A stretch of 64,000 nucleotides of DNA from positions 41,167,180-41,231,179 of the forward strand of contig NC_066314.1 in assembly GCF_022539315.1 (NCBI RefSeq), written 5' to 3'. Of the stretch, positions 22,776-56,370 are shown in pieces (position 1 is the first letter of the stretch; the number at the start of each line of letters is the position of its first letter). The notes below the pieces were generated by a model. It did not search any database and was not told where the DNA came from. It worked only from the letters and a program-made list of their open reading frames with translations. This DNA is from Serinus canaria (Eukaryota; Chordata; Aves; Passeriformes; Fringillidae). Position numbers and translations under genes: made by a program.

Positions 22776-23389
22776 GTAAGTTTAACTTTTTTTTATTATT
22801 AATGTCAAAGGACATTGAACCCCTGTTTTATGAAGTTCTACAAGTTTCCCGTTTGTTCATCAGAATGTTTGAAGTTTGTTTTAGTTTTAATTGATTTTGA
22901 GATATTTTGAGAAAACCTTTAAATCTAAATCCCATAAATAATTGACTCAGTATCTGCCTCTTTGCTAACTTAGAATTTTGTGTGTGTTAAATTACTCGGG
23001 ATTCCAGAGAACTTATTTTTCATAGTTTATCAGTTCACAGCACTCTCTTGAACTGCCATAGCTCTCTGCTGAAAGCAACATCACAATTTATTATCAGTGC
23101 TTTTTTTTCTTTGCCCGCAAGCAAAGCATGAGAAGTAGCAGTGTATCCACCTTTTGTTAGGCTTTTTAAGGGTAAGATATTTTAATGACAGTATTTACTT
23201 TAAACACTAAACCCTGTTACATGTGTGACTTGAGGAAACTTTTCTTACTGAGTTATAGCTATGGAGTGTCATTAACTTTTAAAATATTTGATGTCTAAAT
23301 TTGACTTTTTTAATCAAGTTTAGTAAGTAAAACTACTCAAGTTTCTCTACATATATTTCAGCTTTTGTCCATGAAACCTCCTTGAGAAG

Positions 23390-43474
<20,085 letters not shown>

Positions 43475-44690
43475 TCTTTACCATGTCACAAACAAATAAG
43501 GGGAGAATACTATTTTTAATTATTGTTTAATTTGTGAGCCAACTGGAAAGTGTTCTCAGTGCTTTGAAAATAGAAATAATGTTGACTGCATATCACTTAT
43601 CAAGCAGCAAAAGGCATTACAATGCTCTATGTGAGAAAACCACAACTTTTAAATATGATGGAGGGATGGGTGGGAATTGAAGGATAAAGGGTTGAGAAAA
43701 ATCTTCAATACAGAATCCTTAATAATGAAAAAATAGCACTCATAAACGTCATTGGTAGTCAGGGATATTAAGTAATGCTACTTTCAAAGATTCAGTAGAA
43801 GAATTGAATGGTGAATTAGTGGGATAAGCCAGACACTCCTTCTTTCCCCCAACAAATCTGTTTGTATTCTCATTATCTACATTTCAGTTTAAAAATCAGC
43901 TGAAATTTTCCTAGACCTCTGCTGTAGAAGAAAAACATTTTTTCTTTACATTATTTGTTTCCAGAACTTAACAAATTCATCAAAATGCCACTGGGTGTAG
44001 TATAGGAGGATGCAACAACACACTAAAATTTTCAGTTGCATTCTAAATATGGAATGATATATTAACTCTTAGATGTTCTTTATTTACAGTGCTAATGGTT
44101 TGTACTCTTTTACCTGATAAGAAGTCTTATGGTGCTTTTAAGATCTTTAGACTCTGCTTTTTTATTTTAAAGGAAATGTGTGGGGTTTCTTCAACTGTCA
44201 ATCCTCTGATTGTTTTTAAAAATTATATTGTAAAGGGTGGTTTCTTCCCCAGTTCATTGAATGCTGATAAATGCACTTTGGTACAGTAACCAGTATGCTA
44301 TGCAGTAGTCCATTTTGTTGACTTTGTATCAATGGCTGTGGATTGACTCCTTGATGTAGTAAATTCTTCCTTGTTTATAGCAATCTGGTTTTACTATTTC
44401 TGTCATTGCAACAGTATTTCTATTCTCATGACTTTTTACAACACTAAAATAAGCAATGTTTGCTCAATGCAGTGCGATAATAATTAAACCATTGAATTTA
44501 GTCATGTTTAACACAAGAGAATGTAGGTAGTGTCCTTTCAAATACTAAGTTCTGTTATTTTGATACTTTGTCTTGGGTGTGTGGTTTTTATTAAATATTT
44601 ATTTTGACTACTAAAATATTCCCATTTACACTTTTTCACTAGTGCATCATTTTAATTTCTTACACGAAATAAAAATCTTTCAAATTTCAG
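43475..44690 (+). other. TMTC3: TMTC3 3' UTR
   Basis: AT-rich sequence after the stop codon. An ATTAAA occurs near 44482 and a stronger AATAAA at 44668-44673, so cleavage is expected about 15-25 bases beyond. The 3' limit is inferred. Confidence 0.65.
44668..44673 (+). terminator. TMTC3: TMTC3 polyadenylation signal AATAAA
   Basis: Canonical AATAAA about 1.2 kb after the stop, followed by T-rich sequence. Upstream ATTAAA motifs may give shorter forms. Confidence 0.6.
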
Positions 44691-44699
44691 TACTGCTTT

Positions 44700-47600
44700 T
44701 ATCCTTATGCAATGCATATGTTTTTGTTTAAATATGCTACAGATTACCTAAACCTGATGTTTTCTTTAATTCTCAGAAAGAAAAGAAGTGTAAGAGATGA
44801 GTTCACTCATAATTTTCATTGATCATTAAATCTAACTCTTACTCTTCATGTTTTGTCTTATTTCATGATGTGGAAGTATTCCTTAACAATTCTACCATTT
44901 AAACTTAATCCTTTCCGTACCTGCTCAGCTTTCTGCCTCAGGCAGTAATCCAGCTGTAAGATGTATTATCTCTGTGGGAGAGATCTGAAATAGGTAAAGG
45001 GCTTCCTTGCACAGACCTTTTATTTATTGCTTATCATTCTTAATGTTAGCACAATAATTGCTTGCGTGGTAATAACTGGTGTGGGGGGGGTAAGTGTGTT
45101 TTTAAAAATGTTTATTACAAGCAGCTGACAGGAACAAGTATATGGTGTGCAGCTGTTCATCATACAAAAGAATATTTCAGTGCTGCTTTTAAAGAAGTGC
45201 TCAAAGGGATCTGTTGGCCACACCTTGAAAATCACTTGTCTGTGAATAACTCAGATACTTGCACCTAAAATAGAGAGTCTGTTGACTTTTATAGAAACAT
45301 TAACTTGCATATAAAGTCTTCCTCCAAATCTTTGTTTCAGAAAAGGATTAGCCATTGTTCTGGGCAAGACGAAGGAACATTCATGTGAAAATGGCAGGAA
45401 CTGCGTAGTATGAAAAGGTATTCTGATAGAGAAGGTCAGGATTCTCCACTCTTCTATATGAAGATCTATTGCCCATGCCCCACCATTTTTATTTGGTGTG
45501 TAAATTGAAGAGGGGAGCAAAGACACAGTCTCAGTCTCTGCATCTGAGCCTCTGTCGTGTCTCATCTTGACCATCCAAGTAGCTCTTTAGGTACTAGCAA
45601 GAACTGTTAGATTTATGGGTGCTAAGAAGTGCCATCAGGTTGAACTAAAATCATCAGATGGATGGAAATTGGATGTTGCTGGATGTCTTTTCAAGTGTGT
45701 TCTCAAGTTGTATTTCCCCCTTTGTCTCTCTCAAAGAAATGTTAGTAAAAACAAGTATTTTGACTAACAAGTTGTATTTATCCTGTTAGGATGGGTCAGC
45801 CATTTTAAAATTAGGCTTTCACAAGAGAAATGGTTCATTAAATTAAAGTGACATAGCTTGTGAAAAACTATCAAAATAGCATTTACACCTAGGAAAACTG
45901 TCAGAAAGAGTAATTTTAGCTTTTTCTGCTTGCAGGTAGAACAGAATAATCAACAGGTATTTTCCCCCTTCTAGTTCAGCCCATCTTTTCTCTCCCCGCC
46001 ACCATCATGTGCAAAATGCCATAAATATCCCTTTTCAGAATTCCCCAATTTCACTAAAGAAGTAGGAATTCCCCAATTTCACATTCAAGAAGTAGGAATT
46101 TCTAAGAGTGGGACAGACATACTAAAATAATTTGTAGCTCTCTATTCATACAGTGCAATTACTGTGGTTGCTGAAAAATGGAATGGATGTCATATATCAT
46201 CTTTGCATGCATGTGCAAAATTTTTCCCACTTACACATACAGCTGCAGAGTAAGCATTTTAAGTATTACACGTATTTGTGCATTTTAGGTATTACACATT
46301 TGAGTACAGATGCATATATTTATCAGAATTTGTTTTGGATCTTTTGCAGGTGAGTATATACATAGATAGACTCGTAAGCATATGGATTAATTGGATATGC
46401 ATGCATATAGTTGGGACACTCGGATACCTAGAGGTTGTGCAGTTGCAGAGGAGCAACAAAAAAGTACTTTTGTTACTCAAAAACTTTTTCCTTCACTTCC
46501 CTTAATTCCTCCTGTGTCAAACTGTGACAGCCTTGTAACTCACATGCCTTCTTCAGGGGTGTGGACCTTTGGGCTTAGAATGCAGCTATTTGTGCCTTCC
46601 TGGAATTTCTTATGGAAAGATTCGATGAAGATCAAAGCAATTCAGGGAAGTTTTCAGCCCATCCCAGTCTCTTGCAAACTTTGCATTGCACAAAACCTCC
46701 AGGAAGGGTCCTCGTTTGGGTGAGTGTATGTGGCTAGGCTTTTCCTTGCAAGTTCTGTAATTCACTTCTGCCTGGCACAATGTCTGGAATTGCAGCAGAA
46801 CCTGCTGTTCCAGGAAAGTCCTGCTTCACCTGCTGCTATGTAAGCAAAACTATGCTTGGACTTTGAGCCTAGGAATCCTGCTTTGCTTAGACAGAAGCCA
46901 TGAGAACAGAAAGGCTGTAAGACACCTTCCACCCATCCTTTTCCTCACTTCCTTCCCATACAAAAATACAACACTGTGCAGTGTTTCAACTCCAGCCAGA
47001 AGAATCTGTCTCCCAAATATCCAACAGAGCTTATAAAAAGATAAGTCATTGCTTCTTTAATTCAAAATAACATAGTATGTTACAAATATTGCAATGCTAT
47101 GCTTTGTTTTAAATAATCTTAGACAGATATGACATTTTTATAGCTCTGAGTGGTAGTGCAGTTAATATTCTTAGAAAAACTTTAAAACTGCTTTCTACAG
47201 TCTAGTGCCTGTCTACAAACTAGTGGTTCGTCATGTGGGTTATGTGTCCCTTGCAAACAGCCAGAGGAAATCACATACAGATATCAACTAACAAAAAACA
47301 ATAATGACAAAACCAAACCAGGAAAAAAAAAAAAAAACAAACAAATCAGAGAACTTAATACATAATTATCCTGGTTTGGGAGCAGCATAATAAACTGTAT
47401 TTCCTGGGCTAGGAAATCATCCCAGAAAAACACATTTAACCTCTGGCATGGTCATAATTTAAAAGATTGCTGGAAAGAGAATTGGAATTTATGGATACCA
47501 TCAACTAAGGAATTCTGTTTAGTATAAAATTAATATCATGTTATTACTCCAGCATAATGTGAAGAACTGTTAGCTTCTGCATCTTTATCAATATAAGAAA

Positions 47601-50600
47601 GGCACTACCAAAAAAAAGGGAGTAAAAATTCCTTGTTCAGCTTGTGTCTTCACCAGTGCTTACAGAGCTGTAAATGTCTTTTGCTGAATACTCATACAGA
47701 GGCGCTAACATTACAGCAAATTTATGGGTTACTTGCATGGGTGAGTTCAGTCTTTTGTAGTTACGGACAGAAACAAAGAAATTTAAAATTGGCTTGGGGT
47801 GTTGCATGCAAGACTCCACCTTGGCATTGAGGAAAAAATGTATATATACTTTCCAAAATTTTAGTTACTCATAGATCACTGTAGCAGGCAATTTGGTGTA
47901 TTTGATACAGTTTTTTTGAGGATGATACAACTTAGAAGATTTATATGAGGCTGTGAATTTGTAACTGTAGTGAATGTGAAGCCTTGAAGGACTCCACATC
48001 GTACTCTATGCATTGGAATAAAGCATGTTGTTCAGATATCCTACCCCTATTTAGCATATATGTTTGTTCCTCACATGTAATTATCCAGGGTATTGTCTTT
48101 TTAAATAGGCATGGCAAGGTATTTTTAATTACATGAGTATTCATCTGCTCACAATGAGAGTAGGTGGAGGAGGAAAATACAACAATTACAGGATGTCTTA
48201 CCAAAAGCAGAAGTCATAAATCCTGATTTTTAAAATACCATCTAGAACATGCACTCACCTTGATTTCATTTGCAGTTGTTAACCCAGCCTGACACTTTAG
48301 TTGTACGTGAGCATCACTGGAGCATGGTCTGTGGCGCCGACTCCCCAGTACCGAGAGCTGGCAGGAGATGGTGACATTGGGAGCTGACAGATTGGGGGAT
48401 TAGCTGTTACCACTCCTCAGCCTCCAGCTGAATAATCAAGGTTTGCTTGTTTGCTTGGGTGCACTGCTCATTTCATCTGCAGGAATATCAGACATTATGG
48501 ATGATTGTCTTAGTTTGCAAGATACAGTAATTTTTCTGTTGATAAAACAGGCTTAAAGGGAGCTTCTGAACCCCCTTTCTACCCCTTGAACAAATTTTGA
48601 ACAGTTCTGGGATACTGGGTTTCCTTCAATTCTATGCATATACTTTCATCAGTTTTCAAGTGTTTTCAAGTATAAATAGCTGCAAACAAATAAAAAAAAA
48701 AAGAATGGGAAGGAATGTGACAGCTTAAATCTCATGCAATTCAAATACTGGGCAAAAACATAAAAGGAGCTGAATTCTGTACTACTTCTTTAGATGTATT
48801 TATATGAGAGGGTTTTCATGAAGTTACAGTATGATCTGTAACACTGACTACTATTTGTATAATTCACACTGTATTTCTGCCCCTTACTTGGATGAACATA
48901 GTCAAAGTTTTAGTACAAATATTTAGGTTTAAATTTACCATTCCAAGGATAATCCTTCAGATGGTTTAACAGATATTGCCAAGGAGCTAATTTGCATGTT
49001 CAGGAAAAGCAAAAATAATATAACTGAGTTTAGGGAGTTTTTCATTCTGATTAATATAGATGAAAAATTATGTGTTTGACCAAAAAAATATATGTATTGC
49101 ATGAAGATAAAAGCACCACTGACATTACAAAGATGCATAAAGATTTTTCAAAGATTTGCCAATTATCTACAATGGTTTATCTTGTACTAAAAAGGATCCT
49201 TCTTTCCATTGGCTTCCTTTACATTCTGATCATTTAACTGACTGTAAGGCTTTTTCCCCTAAATAACAGCTTTATTAAAAATTCTGAGTATAAAATTGAC
49301 TGATGATCCTTCAGCTTACAAACACAAAACACATTGTGACTAGAAAAAGAGAAAACCACATAAAACAGAAAGCAACTGAAATGCAAAAAAACAAATGGGG
49401 GAGTTTAGTTTAAAAATTAATAACAAAAAAACAAACACTGTAATCTTAGGCTGTTTTGTGTCTGGGTGTCTTAAAAGCCTTCTGGCTTATGAGGAAAAAA
49501 AGTAAAATTTTAACTCATCAATTACTGACAATCTCAACTTTGGAGTCTAAAAGCTGTGTCATTTTGCTGTGTTTTTAGTACTTATGCTGCTCCTCCTTCA
49601 GCTCTAGATGAACCTACATAAAGGGATTGGAAGTGAGATTGAATTTCAGTAGCACGGTCTCTGTATTGTTTTTGATGTCTTTATGATCTCTTTCCTTTGT
49701 TCTCTTGTCTTTTTTTTGTTTCTGTGGCAGTGTTACTTTCTCACACTGCCAATGTTCCAGGACAGAGGGCTGAAAAGAGATGGTAACTGAAGGATTAAAG
49801 TCTTTACATATAGCTAATAAGCATCTTCAGTGTTCTGTTCTTTGCTTTTGGTTAAATACATATGAATATATGTATTTATAAATGTGTATAAATTGCATAT
49901 GTAAGTCTCTGCTAAAAAAGTGGAACACAAATATTTCAACATTCACCATGAAAAGTGCTCATTTTGCTATATTATTCAAAACTTTCATTGTTGTCCTTGG
50001 AACAGCAATGTAGAAAAATACCTACAGGGACTGATGACCAAGTAACTGCTTCAGGTTATTACCCATTGTGAGGCAGCTACAGAAATCACACAAATGATCA
50101 GCTAAAAGCAGAGGCTTACATAAACAAATCAGCACAGTTGTATAATATATAGAGCAGAACACCATGTGGCTGATTTTTGCTGTTGTGTATTGTGATTGGA
50201 TTTCTTTTGCTCGTGATCTGGCAGGGTTTTGAGAAGGTGGGAGTTTCTGCTTCCAAGGGCAGCAGCTGTTCAAAGGGTTGTTATCTGCTGTTCATTATCA
50301 CTTCAGAGGTGAAGGCTGCTATCTTTGTGCTTTGTGGTAAGTATCTCGTCAAAATGTGAAACAGAGGGTTCATTCAACAGGCTAAACTAGAACACGATTT
50401 GCAGAAGATCGTGATTGTGTCACTCTACATATGAGGACAAAATTAGACAGAATTGTTCTGTGTTTCTGTCCTGAATTCACCTATTTACAGAATGTTTTCT
50501 TCACAGTCCTAGTAGCAACTTTTGTATACCTTAGGCCAGTAACTATAAATCTTAAGCAGCAATCCAACCTATGTTCTCCATGTGACTGGATAAATTGCAG

Positions 50601-52000
50601 TGCTCTAAATAACACTGCTGTAAGATGTGGCCTCTGACCTGAGAAGCTTATCATCATGGAAGAATGTGATGATCTAAACTAGGAAATAAATAAAAATGGC
50701 ATTTTTGTTATATATTTAGGACTAGCAAAAAAGCATCTAGGGTCTTACAAAGCGTCTTAATTCTACTGAAATATGGAAGTCTTCATAGTATTTTTTGTTA
50801 ACCTTCCTCCAAGCCTGTGATTTTCTTCTGAAGAATTTATTGCTTTTCTTCAACTGCTTAATTAAAGAGAAAATACTAATTTGCTTTTAAATGTTACAGT
50901 CAATTTCCCTATCAAAGTTTTCTAGTTTTAATTCAAGATGATTATACATAGATCCTGAAGCTTATGTACATACCATAGCACCAAATAGTGAGACAGCTGT
51001 GAAGACCATGTTTGGAATATTGCAGGTACAACATGACTGGAAAGGCTTAAGTGGAATAATAAAAATTGAATATGATTTTTGTGCACAAAAGTACCACCAA
51101 TGAGTCAAGGCATGTATACTCCACAGATTACTGGATGCTTGAGAATAATATCACTTCCAACTTGCTTTACACTTTTGCTAAGCATTTGCTTTCAGATGCT
51201 GACAGTGGGTTACATAGACTGGTTTCATTTGGTGTGGCCATCTGAGAAGGAGTTCTGCAGCGTACCCTAGGGGGCCAGGGGCTGTGGCATGTGATGTGTG
51301 AAGAGAAACTGAAACAGCTGATTCATTTTTGCCTCAAGAGACAGGATTTACAGGGGCTTCTTACAGCCACCTTCAACTCTGGGATGTTATTTGCACAGAA
51401 TCAAATAATTTGAAAGGTAATGAGCACAAGCTGCAGCAAGGGTAGTTCTAACTAAATGCAAGAAAATAATTGCTCTCAGAATTTCCATTTGCACATGATC
51501 CCGCTGTTCAGAGGCTGGTCATCCCCTTGGGATATTGCCTTGTTCAACTCCTCAGCAGTCATGCCCTGGTGAGGACAGCACTGTGCTGGCCAACCACTTC
51601 GGCAGAGCCAGTGAGACAGTTTGCATGACAGATACCACTGGAGCTAACTCCTGGTGTATGTGATAGAATTCAAAAATGTACAGAGAAAGATAACAGCAAC
51701 TAAATTAATGCAGAGGCATTGCAAAATCATGCATTACTTATACAAGGATTTTCCAGGGAAGAATCATGCAACTTGCAGTACAGGTGAACAGGAAGTGACA
51801 CACACTATTCCTCTTAACAGCAGGCCGAGTGACTTAAATGGATGAAAATTTTATTGGTAAAAATAATATCTTTACAGAGCACAAGTTTTGTTGTTTGTTG
51901 CAAGATGTTAGGATTGGTGAGGTATAAAAGATGACAAGAGTCACATAACTGCATTCATGAGAATGAAGATCTGTAAAATGCCATGCAACTTTTGATTTAG
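44700..52000. other. intergenic, proximal part
   Basis: AT-rich sequence with no supportable gene. It holds a G8 run (45083-45090), a near-perfect tandem duplication (46039-46096), a poly-A run near 47323, and slightly GC-richer patches (48.29-48.43 kb and 51.48-51.62 kb) that could be regulatory. Open frames are at most about 110 codons and look random. Confidence 0.5.
46039..46096. repeat. tandem duplication, about 29-base unit
   Basis: Unit AATTCCCCAATTTCAC...AAGAAGTAGG occurs twice head to tail (28 and 30 bases) and differs only in a short central stretch. Confidence 0.9.
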
Positions 52001-52536
52001 GAAGGTATTTGTGTGCAAACTCCCAAAACGTCATAGGACGTACCAAGAGAGGAATCTACCATGCACAGTTCCAAAGCTTGTTCCTAAACTCTTCCCCTGA
52101 CCTTTTGGCAGTAGAAGCAGTCAGGGATTCCATAAAGATAAATGGACTTTAGGTCTGTCCTATGCCATAAAAAATATTATTATTAACTTCAAAACCGTTA
52201 GAGGAAAAAAAGTTGAAATGTTTCACTTGGAGTAACATAGAATGAACAATTATCTGTTGTAACCCAGCTTTGGCTATATCAATATAAATGAAGGTCTTGT
52301 CTGGAATGTTTTTGACCAGAGAAATGTTTGGGAACTTTGACTTTGCAGGTACAGACTGGGGAAAAATGCTGGGAAAAAGACCTGGATATTTGTATGCATA
52401 CTGACCAGCCATTTTTTAGTTAGGTTATGAACCTGCAGAAAGTAGCATTATTTAAAATGATTTTTGATAAGAAGTAGAGTATTTACAAGATTATGACTGC
52501 AAAAAAATCCCAGCATATCAAAACTGGACTTTCATG

Positions 52537-52554
52537 AAAAAAAAAAAAAAAAAA
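52537..52554. repeat. poly-A run
   Basis: Eighteen A followed by CAAAACAAAG. It could be an old retroposon tail, but no body is recognisable upstream. Confidence 0.9.
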
Positions 52555-54370
52555 CAAAACAAAGGATTAATTTAAAATTAAATGGAATTAAATAGCTGCA
52601 ATCCATGTCTGTATCTGCAAAAGGAAAATTTTATGCACAGATATACTGAGACAATTCAATGGACCACAGAAAAATGTGGAAGTAAAACACCATAAAGTTC
52701 GCAGTCCATGTAAATTGAGATGCTGTTTTTTGGTTGATTTAACAGATGAATAAAACACTTGATACAATCTTCCTGAAACTGAGCTCAGGAGAAACTAAGA
52801 ATTAAACTACAAATGACAAGAATTAATGGAACTATTAGAAGATGGATGAGAGCTTTCCAACAGGGAAAGACAGCTCTGCAATATCTGATAGCACAGTGGT
52901 TACTAGAGATGTTCTAAAAATAACTTGTCACTGAACTAGTGTAATAATGTCAGCCATGACCATGGTGGAAATACAGTAAAAATACTGATTGTGTTTGATG
53001 ATGGTACAAATATGTAAGCATTGTCAATAGAAGGTATGGTATTGTATAAAAATCACTTTTTTCACCTGGGTTAATAGAAATCAGACTAAATTCCATAATA
53101 AATAATATAAAGTGAGGCGCCCTTCCCCTAGAGGGTGGGTCATCACAACCCTGCTACTGGTATCCCACTTCTGTTGAAAGCTAGAATTTAGCAAAGAAAT
53201 AAGGTGGAAATGTACTTGGCTGTCCTACATAACTGCAAGATTAAAAATTAGTGAATTAATTTAGCCCAAAAATGATATGACTGTATCAGAAAGGCAACTC
53301 CAAGAGAAACAAAGACTCTAGTGATGCTTATCTGGAATACTTTCTTCGTTTAGATTGTCTATGTCCAAGATTAATAAATTAAAACTAAAATAATTACACA
53401 AAATCTCTGCTGGATGGATAAGTAAAGAAGGAGGAATGTCTTCTGCAAAGAGCCAGAGCTTGTTATCTGAGGCTAAACAAGTCAAAAGGGCATGTCTTTG
53501 TTAAGATATTCAGTAGGAGAGTTAAAACTGGAAGAAATATTGCCATTTAGGCTAAAAGCCAATGTTTGTACAAGAACAAAAAGGGAGAAAACAATTATAA
53601 ATACACTCAAGCTGGAAATGAGGCAAAAGGCTCAGTCTACTGGAACAATATATTTTGGGACTATCTTTGAAGGAGAATGGTTAGGGAAGGAAAAAAGTTA
53701 TTTTAAGCTAAGGCTATGAACAGTTTTGAAAGTGAATTCATCAAATGCTACCTGTAATAGTAAAGAAGTAAATTTGGTGATCCAGGAAGTTTATTCTAAT
53801 TTTGTCCTTCCTTAGAGCACTCTAAGCTAAGAAATGATAGGAATTTGCATCCTAGCCTCTGTTTATTTTAAAGCATATGTTTAAATTGGAGGTACTCTTG
53901 TGAAAGCAACAATGCCTATTGCAAACTGATGTATTTGACATATTTGTCTAAGCTTGTGTGTTTATTGTCTTCTGGAATTATTTTGCCATCTTATTCCTTT
54001 GTACTGAGATGCTCTCTCTACAGGTTAAATAAATGACCTTTTAAAGAGCCAACCCAATGATGTTAAGACAAATCCCTTGATGTACAAGTCCCACAGTTAT
54101 GTGTGCCAAATTACTGGTGCAATTCATGTGTAGAAAGAGGTTAACTGAAAATTTGCAGTAGAATTCATTTTTTTTCTGAAGATGCAAATAATTGCCTTTT
54201 AATGTGTATTAGAGATGGTAGTGAAAGCCCTACAAAAGATAGGAGTGAATCAGTATTGTGAAGGTAGAGAAGAATATGCAGTTCTCTGCCTTTCTATTTT
54301 TGCTTCCATGCCTTCTACCTGGTAGGCTATTTTGCTAAAAATATTTATATAATGAAAGGTGCTTATTCTA

Positions 54371-54410
54371 AATAATAATAATATAATAACAATAATAACA
54401 ATAATAATAG
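54371..54410. repeat. (AAT)n/(AAC) degenerate microsatellite
   Basis: Forty bases of AAT triplets with interspersed AAC. Confidence 0.9.
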
Positions 54411-56348
54411 AATTATGATTATGAAAAACTGGTTGTAAATTAAAAAAAAGAAAATATATTATTAGTGCTGGATTATATTCTTGGTTTCTAATACAATTCT
54501 GACTTTATATGAAAAGTCAATTATAGGCACAGAATTTTTTCCCAGAAACATTTTAACTACTTAAGCTAAAAAATAATTACTATGCAATAGTAGAATTTAC
54601 AGTATTCTGTTATTCAAGAAATAAGGGAGAAATTGTTGCTAAAGTAATTTGTTACCTTTCAAAACCAAAAAAAAACCAAAAAAAAGACAAACAAAAAAAA
54701 GAAACTCAGAAGAAGAGCAGTGAAAACAAGTCTAAGCTCAGAAGTCAAGGATGGCAATCCCAAAGAACATAGAGAATGTATCCTTAAATATAAAACGTTG
54801 TGCCTCATTTAAAATACTCTTCCTGAGCAGCAGAGGTTTAATCCAAAACCTAGGAATGTGTCCCAGTATTCAACCCTCAGTGCCTTCTTGGTGTATAAAA
54901 ACCTCTTTTCCAGAGTTTACTTTCCTCTTGGCACAGGTCCCTCTGTGTCTCTACCTGCTGTGCTAGAGTCAAATCCTTGTGCATCTGTATTCTAAAAAAA
55001 AATGGATACAGGCACTTTGTCATCCATGCCTATTCAACAAATTAGTAAAAGTAAATGTAGCTTCATTTCAGATTCTTATTACACAAAACCAGTTAACTAC
55101 ACAGTTAATTTAACAACCCAAAGAGGCTTTTTTGGTGTTTCCTCTGATATTGTAGCTTTTCCCACTTTTTTCCTCCCTTGAAGATCGTATTCTCCTCTTA
55201 CCTGAAATCATTCCAGCTACTCTTGGCTGCCTTCAAATCTTTTATTTCCCAGAAGATTCATGGTTTCACCTGTTTCTGAGCAATTCTGTGCATTCATGTG
55301 CTAGACCTGTGAGGTGCTTAAATGTCTGGCATGGGGGATACAAGGCTGAAGGGCCAGTCCTCAGTAACCCTGCTCTGCTGCCCTGCAGAGGTTTCCTTAT
55401 GCACACACCTCAAGAACACCTTTAGCTCCTGCTTGTCCAGATCTTTTGGGGTGATGTTTCTGTCTCTTGTGTGTTCCCAAGTCCTTAAAGGCACCCAAGT
55501 GCTCAGTTCTTAGCCTGCAGGGGGTGGAAAGAGGTGAGCTCATGTTCCTATGGACTCTTGCTCCCTTGGCCATTCTTAAAATACATTAGGAAGATTCAGC
55601 TTTGCCCAAAACATAAGTCAAGAAAAACGCATTTAATTTTTTTACATCAAATCTTTTTTTAGATGTTGGGTTGTTTGTTTCTTTCTTTGGTTGGTGCTGG
55701 GGTTTTTTTGTTGATTTTTGAGGGGTTGGCTTTTTTGTATCTAGCAACTGTCAGTACAAGTTTGGTTTTTAGGCATAAGTTTGGGGTATAAAGGTAGACT
55801 CTTGATGGAGACTGGCCTCAGTCTGCAGAGGGGCTGTGTTCTAAGGCAAGCTTCTCATACTCTCTGCCTGAGAATATTCCTTTGAGAGAAATAGGGATCT
55901 AGTTTAGTTCTTCATTAGGACACAAGCTGTTAGGAGTCAGGAATTCCCCTGACACTGGACCTATTCACATTACATCTGAATTCTTGCATCATCTTTCATA
56001 CTGCTTTATCTCATCTTTATTGAAAATGACAGTTTGGGGTTTGTTGGTTTTGGTTTTTTTTTTATTTAATTCTCTCTGTATTCACAGAGAAGATCTTGTT
56101 TGTGTGGATTTTTTTTCTAGCTAGAATGATCTATTTTGTAAAGGAAAGGAAAAGTAATTTTTAAACTATTTAATAGAAAACTATAAGGATTTTGCCTCTT
56201 AGATATCTCTGAGTTCTGACCTACAACAAAGTGCTCAATTATTCTGCTTTGTACTCAGACCCCAGATATGTCTCATACATGAAAAGAATCTTGATTAGAT
56301 TTTTCCCCCAATCTGGGATAAATGAGGCTAGTTATGGGAAAAAATGTT

Positions 56349-56370
56349 TCCTCCTCCTCCTCCTCCTCCT
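56349..56370. repeat. (TCC)n microsatellite
   Basis: Seven TCC units in intergenic DNA. Confidence 0.95.

Noticed and set aside
45251..45574. 107-codon minus-strand frame in intergenic DNA
   Set aside because: No family resemblance, no splice context, unremarkable composition.
46391..46723. 110-codon plus-strand frame in intergenic DNA
   Set aside because: Starts with TTG, has no recognisable domain, and its length is within what chance gives in 19 kb.
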